Assembly (NCBI GenBank): GCA_015039365.1
Contig: WION01000014.1
Coordinates: 558,001-622,000, forward strand
Direction: 5' to 3'
From: Amanita rubescens
Taxonomy: Eukaryota > Basidiomycota > Agaricomycetes > Agaricales > Amanitaceae
DNA: 64,000 bases
Part shown: piece after piece, positions 50,221 through 59,981 of the stretch
How positions within the stretch are numbered: the first letter of the stretch is position 1
Layout: the number at the start of each line of letters is the position of its first letter
The notes under the pieces: generated by a model
What the model was told of the DNA's origin: nothing
The model's input: only the letters and a program-made list of their open reading frames with translations
Database searches by the model: none
Program-made: the position numbers and the translations under genes

Positions 50221-51279
50221 TTAAAAATCCTCGTTATCTTCGGCAAGAGATAGTAGTAGATCATTCTTTTCGTCGATTGACATCCCTTTCATCAGCGCTC
50301 GGATGTTCTTGGTGTAATTTGGTTTAGACTCTCGGACTTCTTCTTCTTCCCAATTTCCATCACCATCATCTGATGTGGCTCGAATGTGACGTTTGGGCGT
50401 GAATCCTCTCTTCTTTCCTCCTTTAAATCGGCCTTTCCCTTTGTTTCTTTTCTTCTTTGGGCATTGCCCTGACATGTGTCCTTTGATTCCGCAGATGAAA
50501 CATAACCCGTCTCTAATATAGCGTTCTCTTTCTTCTTTGGTCATAGATCTGATCATAAGTTCCAATTCTGGATCTTCATCTTTTTCTAGATATTTGTGAT
50601 CAATCTGCATTGCCCAAGATTCGTCGTTGTGGGAGGATGATGAATGACCGTTTCCAGATCGAGGTGAATAGGCATATGAACGGGTTCGGATATTGTCGAG
50701 TTTGATAGCAATGTCGTACCAGTCTTGTAACGTTTTTGGGTTCATGAGCATTGCTTTTTCGAACTCTGGTGCTGTAAGTCCTTTTCCGAACATATGGAAT
50801 GCTGCTTCTCCTTCGATTCCGGCTTTTGTGATTTGTTCCTTGAACTGATTTACGTAATTAGGTAGGGTCATCTGTTTCTTTCCTTTCATAGACGATCTGT
50901 TCTGTAGATTGAGAATTTTCGTGTATGCGTTTCCACTTGGATCAACTTCTCCCCAATCTGTCAAGAATGACAGTTTAAATGCTTCCCAATCGTCAAATAA
51001 AGCAGGTCTCGTGATGCCTCCTTCAGTGGTGGCGCGAGATTTTCGTAGTTCTGCTAATTTATTCTTTTTCCACTGTCTAGCTCCATCTGAGATCTTATTC
51101 AGGGCGGCAAGGATTTTTAAGCGGTCGGTATTCATCCGCTCAGGATTCATGTCAAAGAAAATTTCAATGTCTTCTATGAATGTATTGGCATCCTTTCGCT
51201 TCCCTTTGAATTCAGGAAGATCTCCGATGAGACTAGGGGTTCGTGGGTTGGGTATAGGGTCTGTACTTCCTCCAGACAT
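50221..51279 (-). CDS. gag: Gypsy gag polyprotein (ATG form), frame open further upstream
   Basis: 352 codons from the first ATG; the frame remains open upstream to about 51965 (reading DWRAPPNRATRDRKGNYVL) without an ATG, so the real start may be non-AUG, spliced or lost. It contains a capsid-like helical region (FIEDIEIFFDMNPERMN; FLTDWGEVDPSGNAY) and a CCHC zinc knuckle CFICGIKGHMSGQC followed by a basic GKGRFKGGKKRG tail. The last codons are GAG GAT TTT then the stop, a T-run slippery site for -1 entry into pol. Confidence 0.85.
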   Translation of the reverse strand: MSGGSTDPIPNPRTPSLIGDLPEFKGKRKDANTFIEDIEIFFDMNPERMNTDRLKILAALNKISDGARQWKKNKLAELRKSRATTEGGITRPALFDDWEAFKLSFLTDWGEVDPSGNAYTKILNLQNRSSMKGKKQMTLPNYVNQFKEQITKAGIEGEAAFHMFGKGLTAPEFEKAMLMNPKTLQDWYDIAIKLDNIRTRSYAYSPRSGNGHSSSSHNDESWAMQIDHKYLEKDEDPELELMIRSMTKEERERYIRDGLCFICGIKGHMSGQCPKKKRNKGKGRFKGGKKRGFTPKRHIRATSDDGDGNWEEEEVRESKPNYTKNIRALMKGMSIDEKNDLLLSLAEDNEDF

Positions 51280-52054
51280 TCTTGGTGATGGTGGGGGTGA
51301 TGGATCTCTGCGTGGTGGAGTTGGGTCGGGTTTAGGTTCGTCTACTTCGATTCTGTCAGAGTCAAACGGGTCTTTGTTGTCCTTTTCTTTTTTAAGGTTC
51401 GAAGGACCTGATTCGGGATTGGTCGGTTGTTGGGCAGGTGTTGGTGTCGTTCCAACTGAAAGGTCACTGAGAAAATCAAGGGATAGATCGGGTTCTTGAT
51501 CTGTATCTCCTTCTTTCTCGGATTCACTATCGTTTAGGCCAAAGTTTGCTTTCTTTTTGCCTTTTGTAGTTGTTGATGTGGAAAGGAGAGTTCTTGGTCT
51601 TAAGTTCTCTGGTAGAGCGTCAACAGTCCCTTTTATCCAAGTAGGGGTGTTGAAGTATTCGTTAGGGACGAAGTCTTGTGTTTCGGATGCTATCCAACGT
51701 TCTGTGAGGTGATCGAATCTGATGTGCTGTTCCTGAAGATATAGATCTGCGAAATAATAGTATGATTCGTTCGGAGGTCTAGTTTCTTTTTGTGGTATCC
51801 AGAATTCTTGTTCTTTAACTGGATTTCCTCCTAAATCTTCCCAGATTTGTTTTGCACCGTTTAGTCTGACGTAGTATCCGTCAAGAACGTAGTTCCCTTT
51901 ACGATCTCGTGTAGCTCTATTTGGTGGAGCTCTCCAATCCGTTTTGACAACGTGGCCAGTAACCTACGGGCTGGCTTTCCGGAAGTTCGTCGAAGTGTAT
52001 GTTATCAAATGCCAATGAATCGATGTTCAGGCTTATTGATAAGTTCGACTTAAT

Positions 52055-52440
52055 TGTTACGAACTCGTTAATCTCAACCTAAGTTGCAACGGCAACTCTA
52101 GTCACGATTACAAGTCTTAAGTCAAACGTTAAGATTATAAGTTCAATACTAAGTCAAGATGTTGACTTAGGATCTGAGGACGATTGTGGTAAATGAGTTA
52201 AGAGTAAGGTTATATTGCCAGACGACAATAAACAGCTAAGTCGAACTTAGGGTTCGACTCTAGAATACATGCGGTATTTATACTAGCAAGTACAAAGAGA
52301 CGTACTAATTAATGAACAATGGTAAGTACAGAAGTAAGTATAAGGACGGCGTCATATGTGGAACAAGGGATGGTATAAACAAGTAAACGAGTTAGTCCGT
52401 ATGAATCGAGCATAAGGGGAGCGACGAGTAAGGTATGCAT
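52055..52440 (-). repeat. Gypsy 5' LTR, first segment (interrupted)
   Basis: 386 bp nearly identical to 44362-44747; the remaining 66 bp continue at 58393 beyond the nested transposon. Confidence 0.92.
52432..52440. repeat. 9-bp target duplication of nested element (GGTATGCAT)
   Basis: Same as 58384-58392. Present once at the corresponding site in the intact LTR (about 44739-44747). Confidence 0.95.
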
Positions 52441-52560
52441 TAATCTCGTACCCAGATTTTCTACGGGCCGGTACCCGGGCGGAGCCTGAAGCGGAGGCGA
52501 AAACTTTGGGGAAAGTTTCGCGCCAGGCTCCTCCCTAGAACATCTGGTGCAATTCCCCCC
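52441..52560. repeat. Left terminal inverted repeat with hairpin
   Basis: Arms CCAGATTTTCTA (52452-52463) and TAGAACATCTGG (52535-52546) are inverted copies with one mismatch. The intervening GC-rich part resembles the right end. Confidence 0.85.
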
Positions 52561-52692
52561 AAATACTGCGCTTGATGTTACGGTCACATTCACGTGATGT
52601 CTCCGGCTATTCTCAATATAGCAAACACCTCCTAAACCATTATGCGTCGTTGCAATTCGTATACTATGTATCTAGCTAGATGGTAATAAACA

Positions 52693-55309
52693 ATGGATCC
52701 AAATCTTGAAGGGGAAGAAGAAGCTCCCTCGGATATAGTTGTGCTTGAAGAAGACGAGGAAGACTTGTTCGACATTGATGAACTTGTAGACTTCACTTAT
52801 GACGAGCCCGAAGAATTGGATGAGCCGATGTTAGAAGAGGAAGAAACACCTGCGGACGCACCAATTGCTTACCAGAACACGATGCATCTCAAAGCTAGGC
52901 TGGATGCGGCAGATATTCTGTCGAAAGTAAAGAGAATCTTCAACTGCATGCAATCCGAGGGGCTGAACTTACCGTTGTTCTTGGATGCCGTTTTTTATGG
53001 AGATGCCGCATGTCATAATGATGCAGCTATACAATACCAGCGGACCGCCCTTATGGTTAGCGATGAGCTGCCTATACTGTTGGAGCGATGGTATCAAGCC
53101 CCCAGCCGAGGTCAAGGTTACCGGGGGCAACGGCCATTGGCTGCCAAGAAAGTTCTCGTCAACTTTGCACAAAAAATAGTCAACAAGCAAATGGATCGTG
53201 AAATGAAACTCACAGCAAAGTCTTTCCTTTCAAATTCCGAGCTCCTTTCGAAGGAGCATCTACTAAATCTTAACTTTAACGTCATAATGGCGGAGTGCCG
53301 GACACTAGCGCCAATAACATGGAGTTTGTTTCGGAAAGCTGCATATACCGTTGAGCAGGAAAAACATAACACTCATAAAAATCCCGATATGGTCAGTCTT
53401 CCGATTTTAAAATATAGCAGAAAATTAACTTTGGACTCTTCAGATAGTTCTTTCCATGATATCCCAGTGTCAGTATACACGGTCTTTCCGACGCAGCAGG
53501 TTGGCGAAAGCCTGGGCAATATATTTAAAAGCATGTGGAATGTCAGCTCGTGCTTTCGACGCCATCCACTCGCTCGGACTCACCATGAGTCATAAATGGA
53601 CGGCCGAGGCTTTCCGGACACTTTCCAAGAAGGCTATGGACGAGGTCCGTCAAATGGTCAAATCCCAACCTTTCTTTGTGTCATACGACAATGTAAATGT
53701 TCCGCTTCGGGTGTTTTCTCAACGTCTACACAACCAGAGTCATTTTCAAAGTGGATGTGCTGGTACGGTGTGGACATTACCTATTGAAAAGGCACTCGTT
53801 CCACGGATAAACCGTGCTCTACAAGAAACCCGTCGCGCTGCTACCATGTTCGATATAACACCTCTAATCGATGGCATTCCAGCAGCTGCGAAGCGTCTGA
53901 GAGCCTCGTATATCTATCATATATTGTCAGTGCTTCTAAATTCACCGGAATTCCGAGCATACCCTGCCACTCACCGGAACCATGAATGTCTCGCCCCTCC
54001 TGCTCCTGTCCACGAGCTCCCTGTTGGTGAAAATGCTAGGAACATTCAATACATGCTAGAAACCGCACCTATTGAGGAGGCCAGTTATGACGGAAACGAT
54101 AAGGTCGTTGCTGAATGGTTCCGTCAATTACAACTTGATTCGGAAGTAGAACAAAAACAAACCGGGCTTGACCGAGTCTTAGTTTGTTGTGGTGATCAAT
54201 TGACGATGGATCGTCTTCGGGGCTTGTATAAATATCGCCACGAGGACTTTAATTCGTTTGATCGCATGGACTACCTCGTATTGTCTCCAGGATGGTTCCA
54301 CCTGGTGATGGCATTTGCGTTATCATTATACAAGCAATATTACGGGACATCGAACTCCGTTGGACTGCTGCGCCATGCATTTGACCTGTTACATAAAAAG
54401 AAGATGTCACCCGCAAGCAAGGGTCCATTTTGGAACGACCTAGACGAAGCCCTTCGTCATATTAGCGAAGCACATTTTCGCACGAGTTGGTGTCAACTTA
54501 CAGGCGCAAAAACATTGGATGATCTGGTAAAAAAGAGACCAGAAGAACTGCATGCATATGCCGGTCAGATTCTTGACCGTTACGCATCAATGGCTGCATT
54601 AGTTGAACTTCAAGAACGAATGCCTTCCGACAAACCGGATCTAGTTCAAGAAAACAGTATTATGTGGAATAAAGACATATTGCCATACCTGGAGTTGACT
54701 GCAGCCATAAAGGAAGGGGATGTGGGCCGAATGGAAGACTTGATACCCGTGATCCTGTTCCGTTTTGCAGGTGGCGGGAACTTTAAGTACACCGTCGAAC
54801 TTCTTGAAATGCTCCAAGGATTGCATTGCGAATGGCCTCCGGAGGTGCGGGACTACGTGCGGGACCACTGCTGGGTTGTCAATAGAGAAGGTCGACGAAA
54901 TACATTTCTAGCCGTTGACCAAGCTCAAGAGCACAATATTAAAGATATCAAAGTCACTTACAGGTCATTTGGACCCGGAGCCACTTGGAATTATCTTCAG
55001 ACCATCTCGCCCGCTATTCCAACTTTACGTGCCGTTCAGCGGCATTTCGAGCAACAGTTTGAAACAATCACTCGAGGGTCAAAGCACGGTGACGTCAGTA
55101 AGGATTTAGATGTCAAAACATTGACAGACCATTATGGATTGGCCAAACTGTATTCGGACCAGCCCGGGCGCAAACCAAAGGACGGCAGTATACGTGTTGC
55201 AGATTATATCACCTCCGGTGTTGATGCCTTAGAAAATGGAGATACTGTCAACAAGTGGTGGAAAGCTCGTCACTTCGAGCGCTCGACCAAGGAGACATGG
55301 GATGGTTGA
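52693..55309 (+). CDS. DUF6589-family protein, candidate transposase of the nested element
   Basis: Two exons (52693-53391, 53444-55309), 854 residues. The first 60 residues are very acidic (EEEAPSDIVVLEEDEEDLFD). The core has the features I recall for DUF6589: an N-terminal helical KACGMSARAFDAIHSLGLT-type motif, FFVSYDNVNVPLR (D near residue 315), VLVCCGDQLTMDRLRG (D near 484), WFHLVMAFALSLYKQYYG, and NFKYTVELLEML (E near 685). The three acidic residues would fit a DDE transposase of RNase H fold, but that is inferred from spacing only. The C-terminus has KDLDVKTLTDHYGL. The frame is open throughout with no stop. Confidence 0.85.
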
Positions 55310-55438
55310 GATATAATGGTATTGCATTTCATCGCGTAAATACAAATATTCTATCATTCGAAATTGGTCAAGTATAACTTATATTGAATAAAAATATACT
55401 CACTTCAAGGTACACTAGCACGGTATTCTTGTATAAAG
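55310..55438. other. Convergent gap inside nested element
   Basis: 129 bp between the two gene ends, AT-rich, likely carrying both polyadenylation regions. Confidence 0.5.
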
Positions 55439-58192
55439 TTATTTGGGGTTCTGAAATGGTCCCATCGCGTTGAAGTCGTACTGGGAAAACGTAGGATGTG
55501 GCTGGACGGGCGGTGCAGGTTGCATCGGATTTTGATAGGGCGCGAGATAATAGGGTGATGCCCATAAGCGAGCAGACGATAGAGGCGGAGGGCTAGCCGT
55601 GGAATAGTGAGGCGCAGACGTCGTAGGGCTAGCCGTGGGAGGCGTGAAAGGCGGTGCACAGAGGCTAGCCGTAAGTGGCGTGAAAGGCGTCGATGAGGGC
55701 GAATAGTAAGGCGCAGACGTCGTGAACCGTGGTGGGGTGAACGGAGCCATGGGAAACCACGAGCCCGTCGGATGTAATACAGATGGCGGAGATAGGGGTA
55801 CGTTTTCCTTACCTTGAGCCCCCATCTCCGCGGCCACGTGTGCTGGCGCGACATGCTTCTTTGCTCGTGAGAGTCGCGGTTTCTTAGGCCTTCTCGACCG
55901 TTCCTCTTCCCTTCGCCTCTTCGCCTCTACTTTCTTCGCCTCCCTAGCGACTGCTGCGATACGTTGACGCTCCAAACGTTCGTCCAATTTCTTTTGTTTT
56001 TCAGACGAGCGTCGACTACGCTCACGTTCGTCAACTTTGTGTAGGATAGACAGTATCTGTTCGCCATGACGAAGAGCACGGTGCCGTGACAAACCTCCAA
56101 TTTCGACCAAATTATCAACAGACAGAATGTATGTCTTTTGCGCAAGATTGGAAATAACTCGGGATGGCAGGATTACTTCGGGACTCCACGGGCATTGACT
56201 GTAGAGATTTGTCCACGTCTCTACTCGCCACCGCTCAAGCGACCGTTGGGCATCAGCCAGATGTGCGCCTCGCCGCCTTTGGGGAAGAATAGAGGGATCG
56301 CGACGCTTGGTTGAGGGCCTGGGTATACCTGTATCGGAGGTGACATCGTCTCCTATATCTTTGTCTGATTCCTCAAGCTGATCTGCTGTGGTGTCACCTA
56401 GTCCATCCATAGAGACGTTTTCTATGACGTTCGAAGGTCCTGCCGTCGAGCAGGCCTTTGAGTTCACCACATCGAAATTGCCGACGTTCGAGAAATCCAC
56501 AATTGTCGTCTCATTGGTCTTCCGTTGACAGTTGTCGCAACAGATACCGAGCGGCGCTTATCTGTGTAAGTAGATGTCTTCTTTGTTATAGACGATTCGA
56601 ACTTACTCGACCGTGGCACACCGGAGTCGTAGTACTCATCAACAACATCGCGGCGACATTCGGCTGCTTCGATCCATTGACGCAGACCACCATGAATCTC
56701 TTTCCGGTATTGAGGAGTGTCTGTAGTAGTACCGTCCATCTCTGGTGAGCTAATTTCCTTTTTGCTTGAAATCTCCTGAAATACTGAAGGCTGAACGAGC
56801 AATATAGCCTCTGCCTGGATGGTCCTATCATGACCAGCTCGACCACCCCGCTGTAACCAAATATCCAGAGATTTTGGAACAGTGAATTGAATCACCCGCT
56901 TAACATGTGATATATCACATCCCTGAGCGTAGAACATTAGTTAGACAATCGTAATATGCACCAGACAATGATGTACCATTCCGGCTGCTTCAGTCGTGAG
57001 TAGAATCTTGATCTCTTGGTTGCGAAATTGTTTCATGACGATTTTTTTAGCTCGGGATGTTCGGCGTGAGTGGTATACAGCGATTTCCTGGTGACGAGCT
57101 TGGGGCATCAGGTGACGTAGATAGACCATAGCTGACATGGCCAAGGCAATGTCATCAAAGAATATCATTGTGGGAATGAATGGTCCTGGCGTGTTTGTGT
57201 CAACGTCAGGAGGAGGGATAATGAATTTTAAGCTTTCCAAGTCTTTCCCTTGTGTCATATGCCTGACTGACCATGCAATATTGGGTCTATCTACACCCAG
57301 CATGACATGGTAAGAGGATAAGGGGTCTACCAGCATGATTTTACGTGCATGATCTAGTGATGATGGAGTGAGTGTTGCAGATGTTAAGAGAACGGGAGCT
57401 TGTGGTGCAAATGCCCGGATTTCCCCTAGGTCTGCATATTCCTGGCGGAACTGGGGTCCCCACTGTGTAATACAATGTGCTTCATCGACAACAATTAAGC
57501 ACATTGCATGTGAGAATTTGGCTACACTCAGCAATTGGCGGAAATCAGGATGTTTCAAGCACATCTCTGGTGATGAGAGTATTACTTGATATTTTCCGCT
57601 TTCAAGATCCTAACAATGGTCATTTTAAGCTCATCAGGTATGGGGGGGACCCACTTTATGAAGCTGAGATGAATAAGTTTCACCATTTACAGCCACAGCG
57701 GTTAACCCCATCTTTTGAAAGCGAGCAGCCTGTCAAACGGTTTGTGATTAAATGCACTGGCAGTACGTGCTTCAAATATCTTACCTGATCCTCCTCCAGG
57801 GAATTCAGAGGCGAGATTATGAGTACTGTCTTTTGGGGCTTAATGAACAGGGGCATTACGAATGGCAATGTCTTTCCTGCCCCTGTCCCCGCAATCACAG
57901 TACAATCTAGGCCTAATAGAATGGCCTCAGCCACGTCTACCTGCCACTCATAAGCCTTTAATCCATTGGTGCAATTGAAGAGCTCGTCTTCGATCTTTCG
58001 GCGTGTAGCTGTTGAAGAATAGCTATTTTCTTGGGCGGACCGCTGCCGAGCCTGATCCAAGTTTGTCGCAGAATTTCGCGCTTGATTCTGATGACGTCGG
58101 TGACGCTCTAGAGCCGGTGACATACGTGGGATCCAGGGATCCAGGGATGCAGGAAGCCAGCGCGCGACGCGTTTAGGGGTAAACAATGTCAT
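55439..58192 (-). CDS. RecQ-family DNA helicase of the nested element
   Basis: Introns 57730-57784, 57610-57654, 56923-56976 and 56558-56606. Helicase motifs: I IAGTGAGKTLPFVMP, Ia ISPLNSLEEDQ, II VVDEAHCITQWG, III LLTSATL, and V/VI AAGMGCDISHVKR, QRGGRAGHD (usual QRxGRxGRD). The region after GVPR-STPLGICCDNCQRK is Cys-rich like the RecQ zinc domain. A long C-terminal extension follows, with a Lys/Arg/Glu coiled coil (DERLERQRIAAVAREAKK) and a Pro/Ser/Tyr-rich tail that has tandem-like PFTPLTAS repeats. The start is uncertain: ATG 58192 or 58123; one at 58273 falls within the inverted end. It would unwind element ends or replication intermediates. Confidence 0.85.
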
Positions 58193-58261
58193 GTGATACG
58201 TATGATATAATACAATTTCTAAGCAAGGTGACTCAAGCGTGACTCGAGCGCAGTGTTGCCA

Positions 58262-58383
58262 GGGGAAATGCACCAGACGTTCTAGGGCAGCGCCGTGCTC
58301 AAAAGTCGCGCCAAAAAATTTGCCCCCGCTTCACGCTCCGCTCGGCTGTCTCCGCTGCCCTAGAACGTCTGGGAACGAGACTA
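58262..58383. repeat. Right terminal inverted repeat with hairpin
   Basis: Perfect 19-bp arms, CCAGACGTTCTAGGGCAGC at 58273-58291 and its complement at 58354-58372, with a loop of about 62 nt. Confidence 0.9.
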
Positions 58384-58392
58384 GGTATGCAT
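58384..58392. repeat. 9-bp target duplication, right copy (GGTATGCAT)
   Basis: Matches 52432-52440 exactly. Confidence 0.95.
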
Positions 58393-58458
58393 AAAGAAAA
58401 TAAACATGTCCGACGTATCATGTAAGCATAATGCGGGAGTCCGTACCGTGTTGTAACA
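58393..58458 (-). repeat. Gypsy 5' LTR, second segment
   Basis: 66 bp identical to the end of the intact LTR, ending GTGTTGTAACA. Confidence 0.92.
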
Positions 58459-58463
58459 GGATT
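58459..58463. repeat. Right 5-bp target duplication of the Gypsy element (GGATT)
   Basis: Matches 44357-44361; joining the flanks restores TGTTGGATTGGATGTT. Confidence 0.9.
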
Positions 58464-59192
58464 GGATGTTCACGCACACGGGTAAGCCCCCCTCTGCCAC
58501 TTATTTTCGTTTACTAACAAATCTAGTGACCTTGCCACTACCCTTGATGACCCTGCTGCACCTCCAACATGTCCACTGCACCTGCCGCACCTGAATGGTC
58601 CCAACTGCACCCCCTGAAATGGTTACATGGTGAGATGACCTGTCCTGCTGCATTTCGTGAACTAATGGCCCTCGGAGCTCCACCCGTCTTTGCCCACCTT
58701 GCAAGTTGCCACACCCCTCCACCACCACCTGCAAATGTGCTGCACCAAACACACACCGTGCCGCACTCGCCAACACCGCCTTAAACACACCTCGCTGGGC
58801 CTCTGGCACATTTTCCTGTTCCACACCACACAAACTCCACCACACAATGCAAACCCCACTCCACCACGCCAACTCCGCCACACCACACCATGCAAACTCC
58901 ACTGCACATGCAGATTCTATCGGCGTATCACACAAATTGGGAGTGGGTATAGGCACGGGTATATGTGCCCTACCTGAACCTGCATCACGGGTTCAGGTTC
59001 AACCACGGGTCTACAGAGTGCTACCCGTACCCACTATGGGTGTGGGTACATGACCTGCGCGGGTTGAGCCGACCCGTGCCAATCCCTATGCAGACTCCCC
59101 CAACCCTGATGATGATGATTCTGATTTACCCCGCAATGCAAAAAAACACTCCAAAAAGAAAACGACAACAACAAAATCACGTGGTGTGTACC
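58464..59192 (+). other. Continuation of decayed hAT-like element, low complexity
   Basis: Resumes the host sequence split by the Gypsy (GCSRTR...). It holds CACC/CACCTGC-rich low-complexity DNA (about 58550-58900), a further cluster of GGGTA/TACCC repeats (58930-59080) and a fragment reading DSPNPDDDDSDLPRNAKKHS. No intact frame. Confidence 0.45.
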
Positions 59193-59981
59193 CAGCCCAA
59201 TAGTCTTTCTAAGTTAGGTCACATGACCAGTCACAACTGGTCACACGACCGACCATGACTGCAGTCATGGCACAACTGCAGTTGCGGTCACACTTTGTTG
59301 AACAAAGTTGCGGTCATGGTCATACAAAATTGGTCTATCTCCACGACCGGTTATGACCGGTCGTGACCAGTCATAACCGGTCATTTCAAGGTCCAGATGA
59401 CTTTGATACATCCACCCCACCAAATGCCTGTAACCCTTAGAATATAGTGTAATAACCCTTAGAATAATTGTAATAACCCTATCATTGGGACAGTGACATA
59501 TTGGGATAATCCACAATAAAGGTGGAAAAATACTCTGCCAATCACACCATTGGGATGGGTGGAGTGTTTTCCCATTTTTTGAATATTGGGATGGTGACAT
59601 ATCAGGATAATCTACAATAAAAATAGAAAAATACTCTGCCCATCACACCATTGGGATGGGCAGAGTATTTTCCTATTTTTTTGAATATTGGGATGGTGAC
59701 ATATCAGGATAATCTACAATAAAAGTAGAAAATACTCCGCTGATCACAGCATCAGGATTGGCAGAAGTGACACATCATAACCAGTCATGACTGGTCGCAC
59801 ATAACCGGTTGTAACCAGTCACAACCGCTAACCCCCAGCTCACGACCAAATATGACTGGTCATGTTGGTCGCGGTTGTGGTCATGGCAAATTAAAGAAAT
59901 TCTGCGACCAGTTCAGTCACGGTCATGGCCATTAGGGCTGCACGACTTAACTTAACCTAACTTGGAAAGACTACAGCCCAA
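59193..59981. mobile_element. hAT-type non-autonomous element with 8-bp duplication
   Basis: The inner element, 59201-59973, has ends TAGTCTTTCTAAGTTAGGT and, inverted, TAGTCTTTCCAAGTTAGGT (18 of 19 matching). The direct repeat CAGCCCAA lies at 59193-59200 and 59974-59981, an 8-bp target site typical of hAT. The body consists of palindromic TGACCGGT/AACCGGTCA motifs and a duplicated block with CATCACACCATTGGGATGGG. No coding sequence. Confidence 0.8.

Larger units (their letters stand above)
52441..58383. mobile_element. Novel DNA transposon encoding DUF6589 protein and RecQ helicase
   Basis: 5,943 bp, inserted in a Gypsy LTR with a perfect 9-bp target duplication. Inverted ends: TAATCTCGTACCCAGA on the left, TAGTCTCGTTCCCAGA as the complement on the right, with similarity going on for roughly 120 bp and ending near CTGGTGCA-TTCCCC. 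Each end folds into a hairpin. Two convergent genes fill it: DUF6589 protein (+) and RecQ helicase (-), 130 bp apart at their 3' ends. Nothing recognisable as a standard transposase is present, so the DUF6589 protein is the candidate. Both genes are intact, suggesting recent activity. Confidence 0.9.
44362..58458 (-). mobile_element. Ty3/Gypsy chromovirus, nearly intact, hosting a nested DNA transposon
   Basis: Bounded by two LTRs (TGTTAC...GTAACA ends) and the 5-bp duplication GGATT. Internal order on -, from right to left: gag, pol (protease, reverse transcriptase, RNase H, integrase, chromodomain) and a third ORF; a purine tract (AGGGGAGAGCTAG, 44814-44828 on the other strand) precedes the 3' LTR. 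The LTRs differ at about two of 452 bases, so the insertion is recent. The 5' LTR is interrupted by a 5.9-kb DNA element with its 9-bp duplication; without these the LTR is exactly 452 bp, as is the other. One stop codon breaks pol. Confidence 0.92.

Noticed and set aside
58501..58956. 151-codon open frame on -
   Set aside because: Low-complexity CACC-rich DNA in a decayed element.
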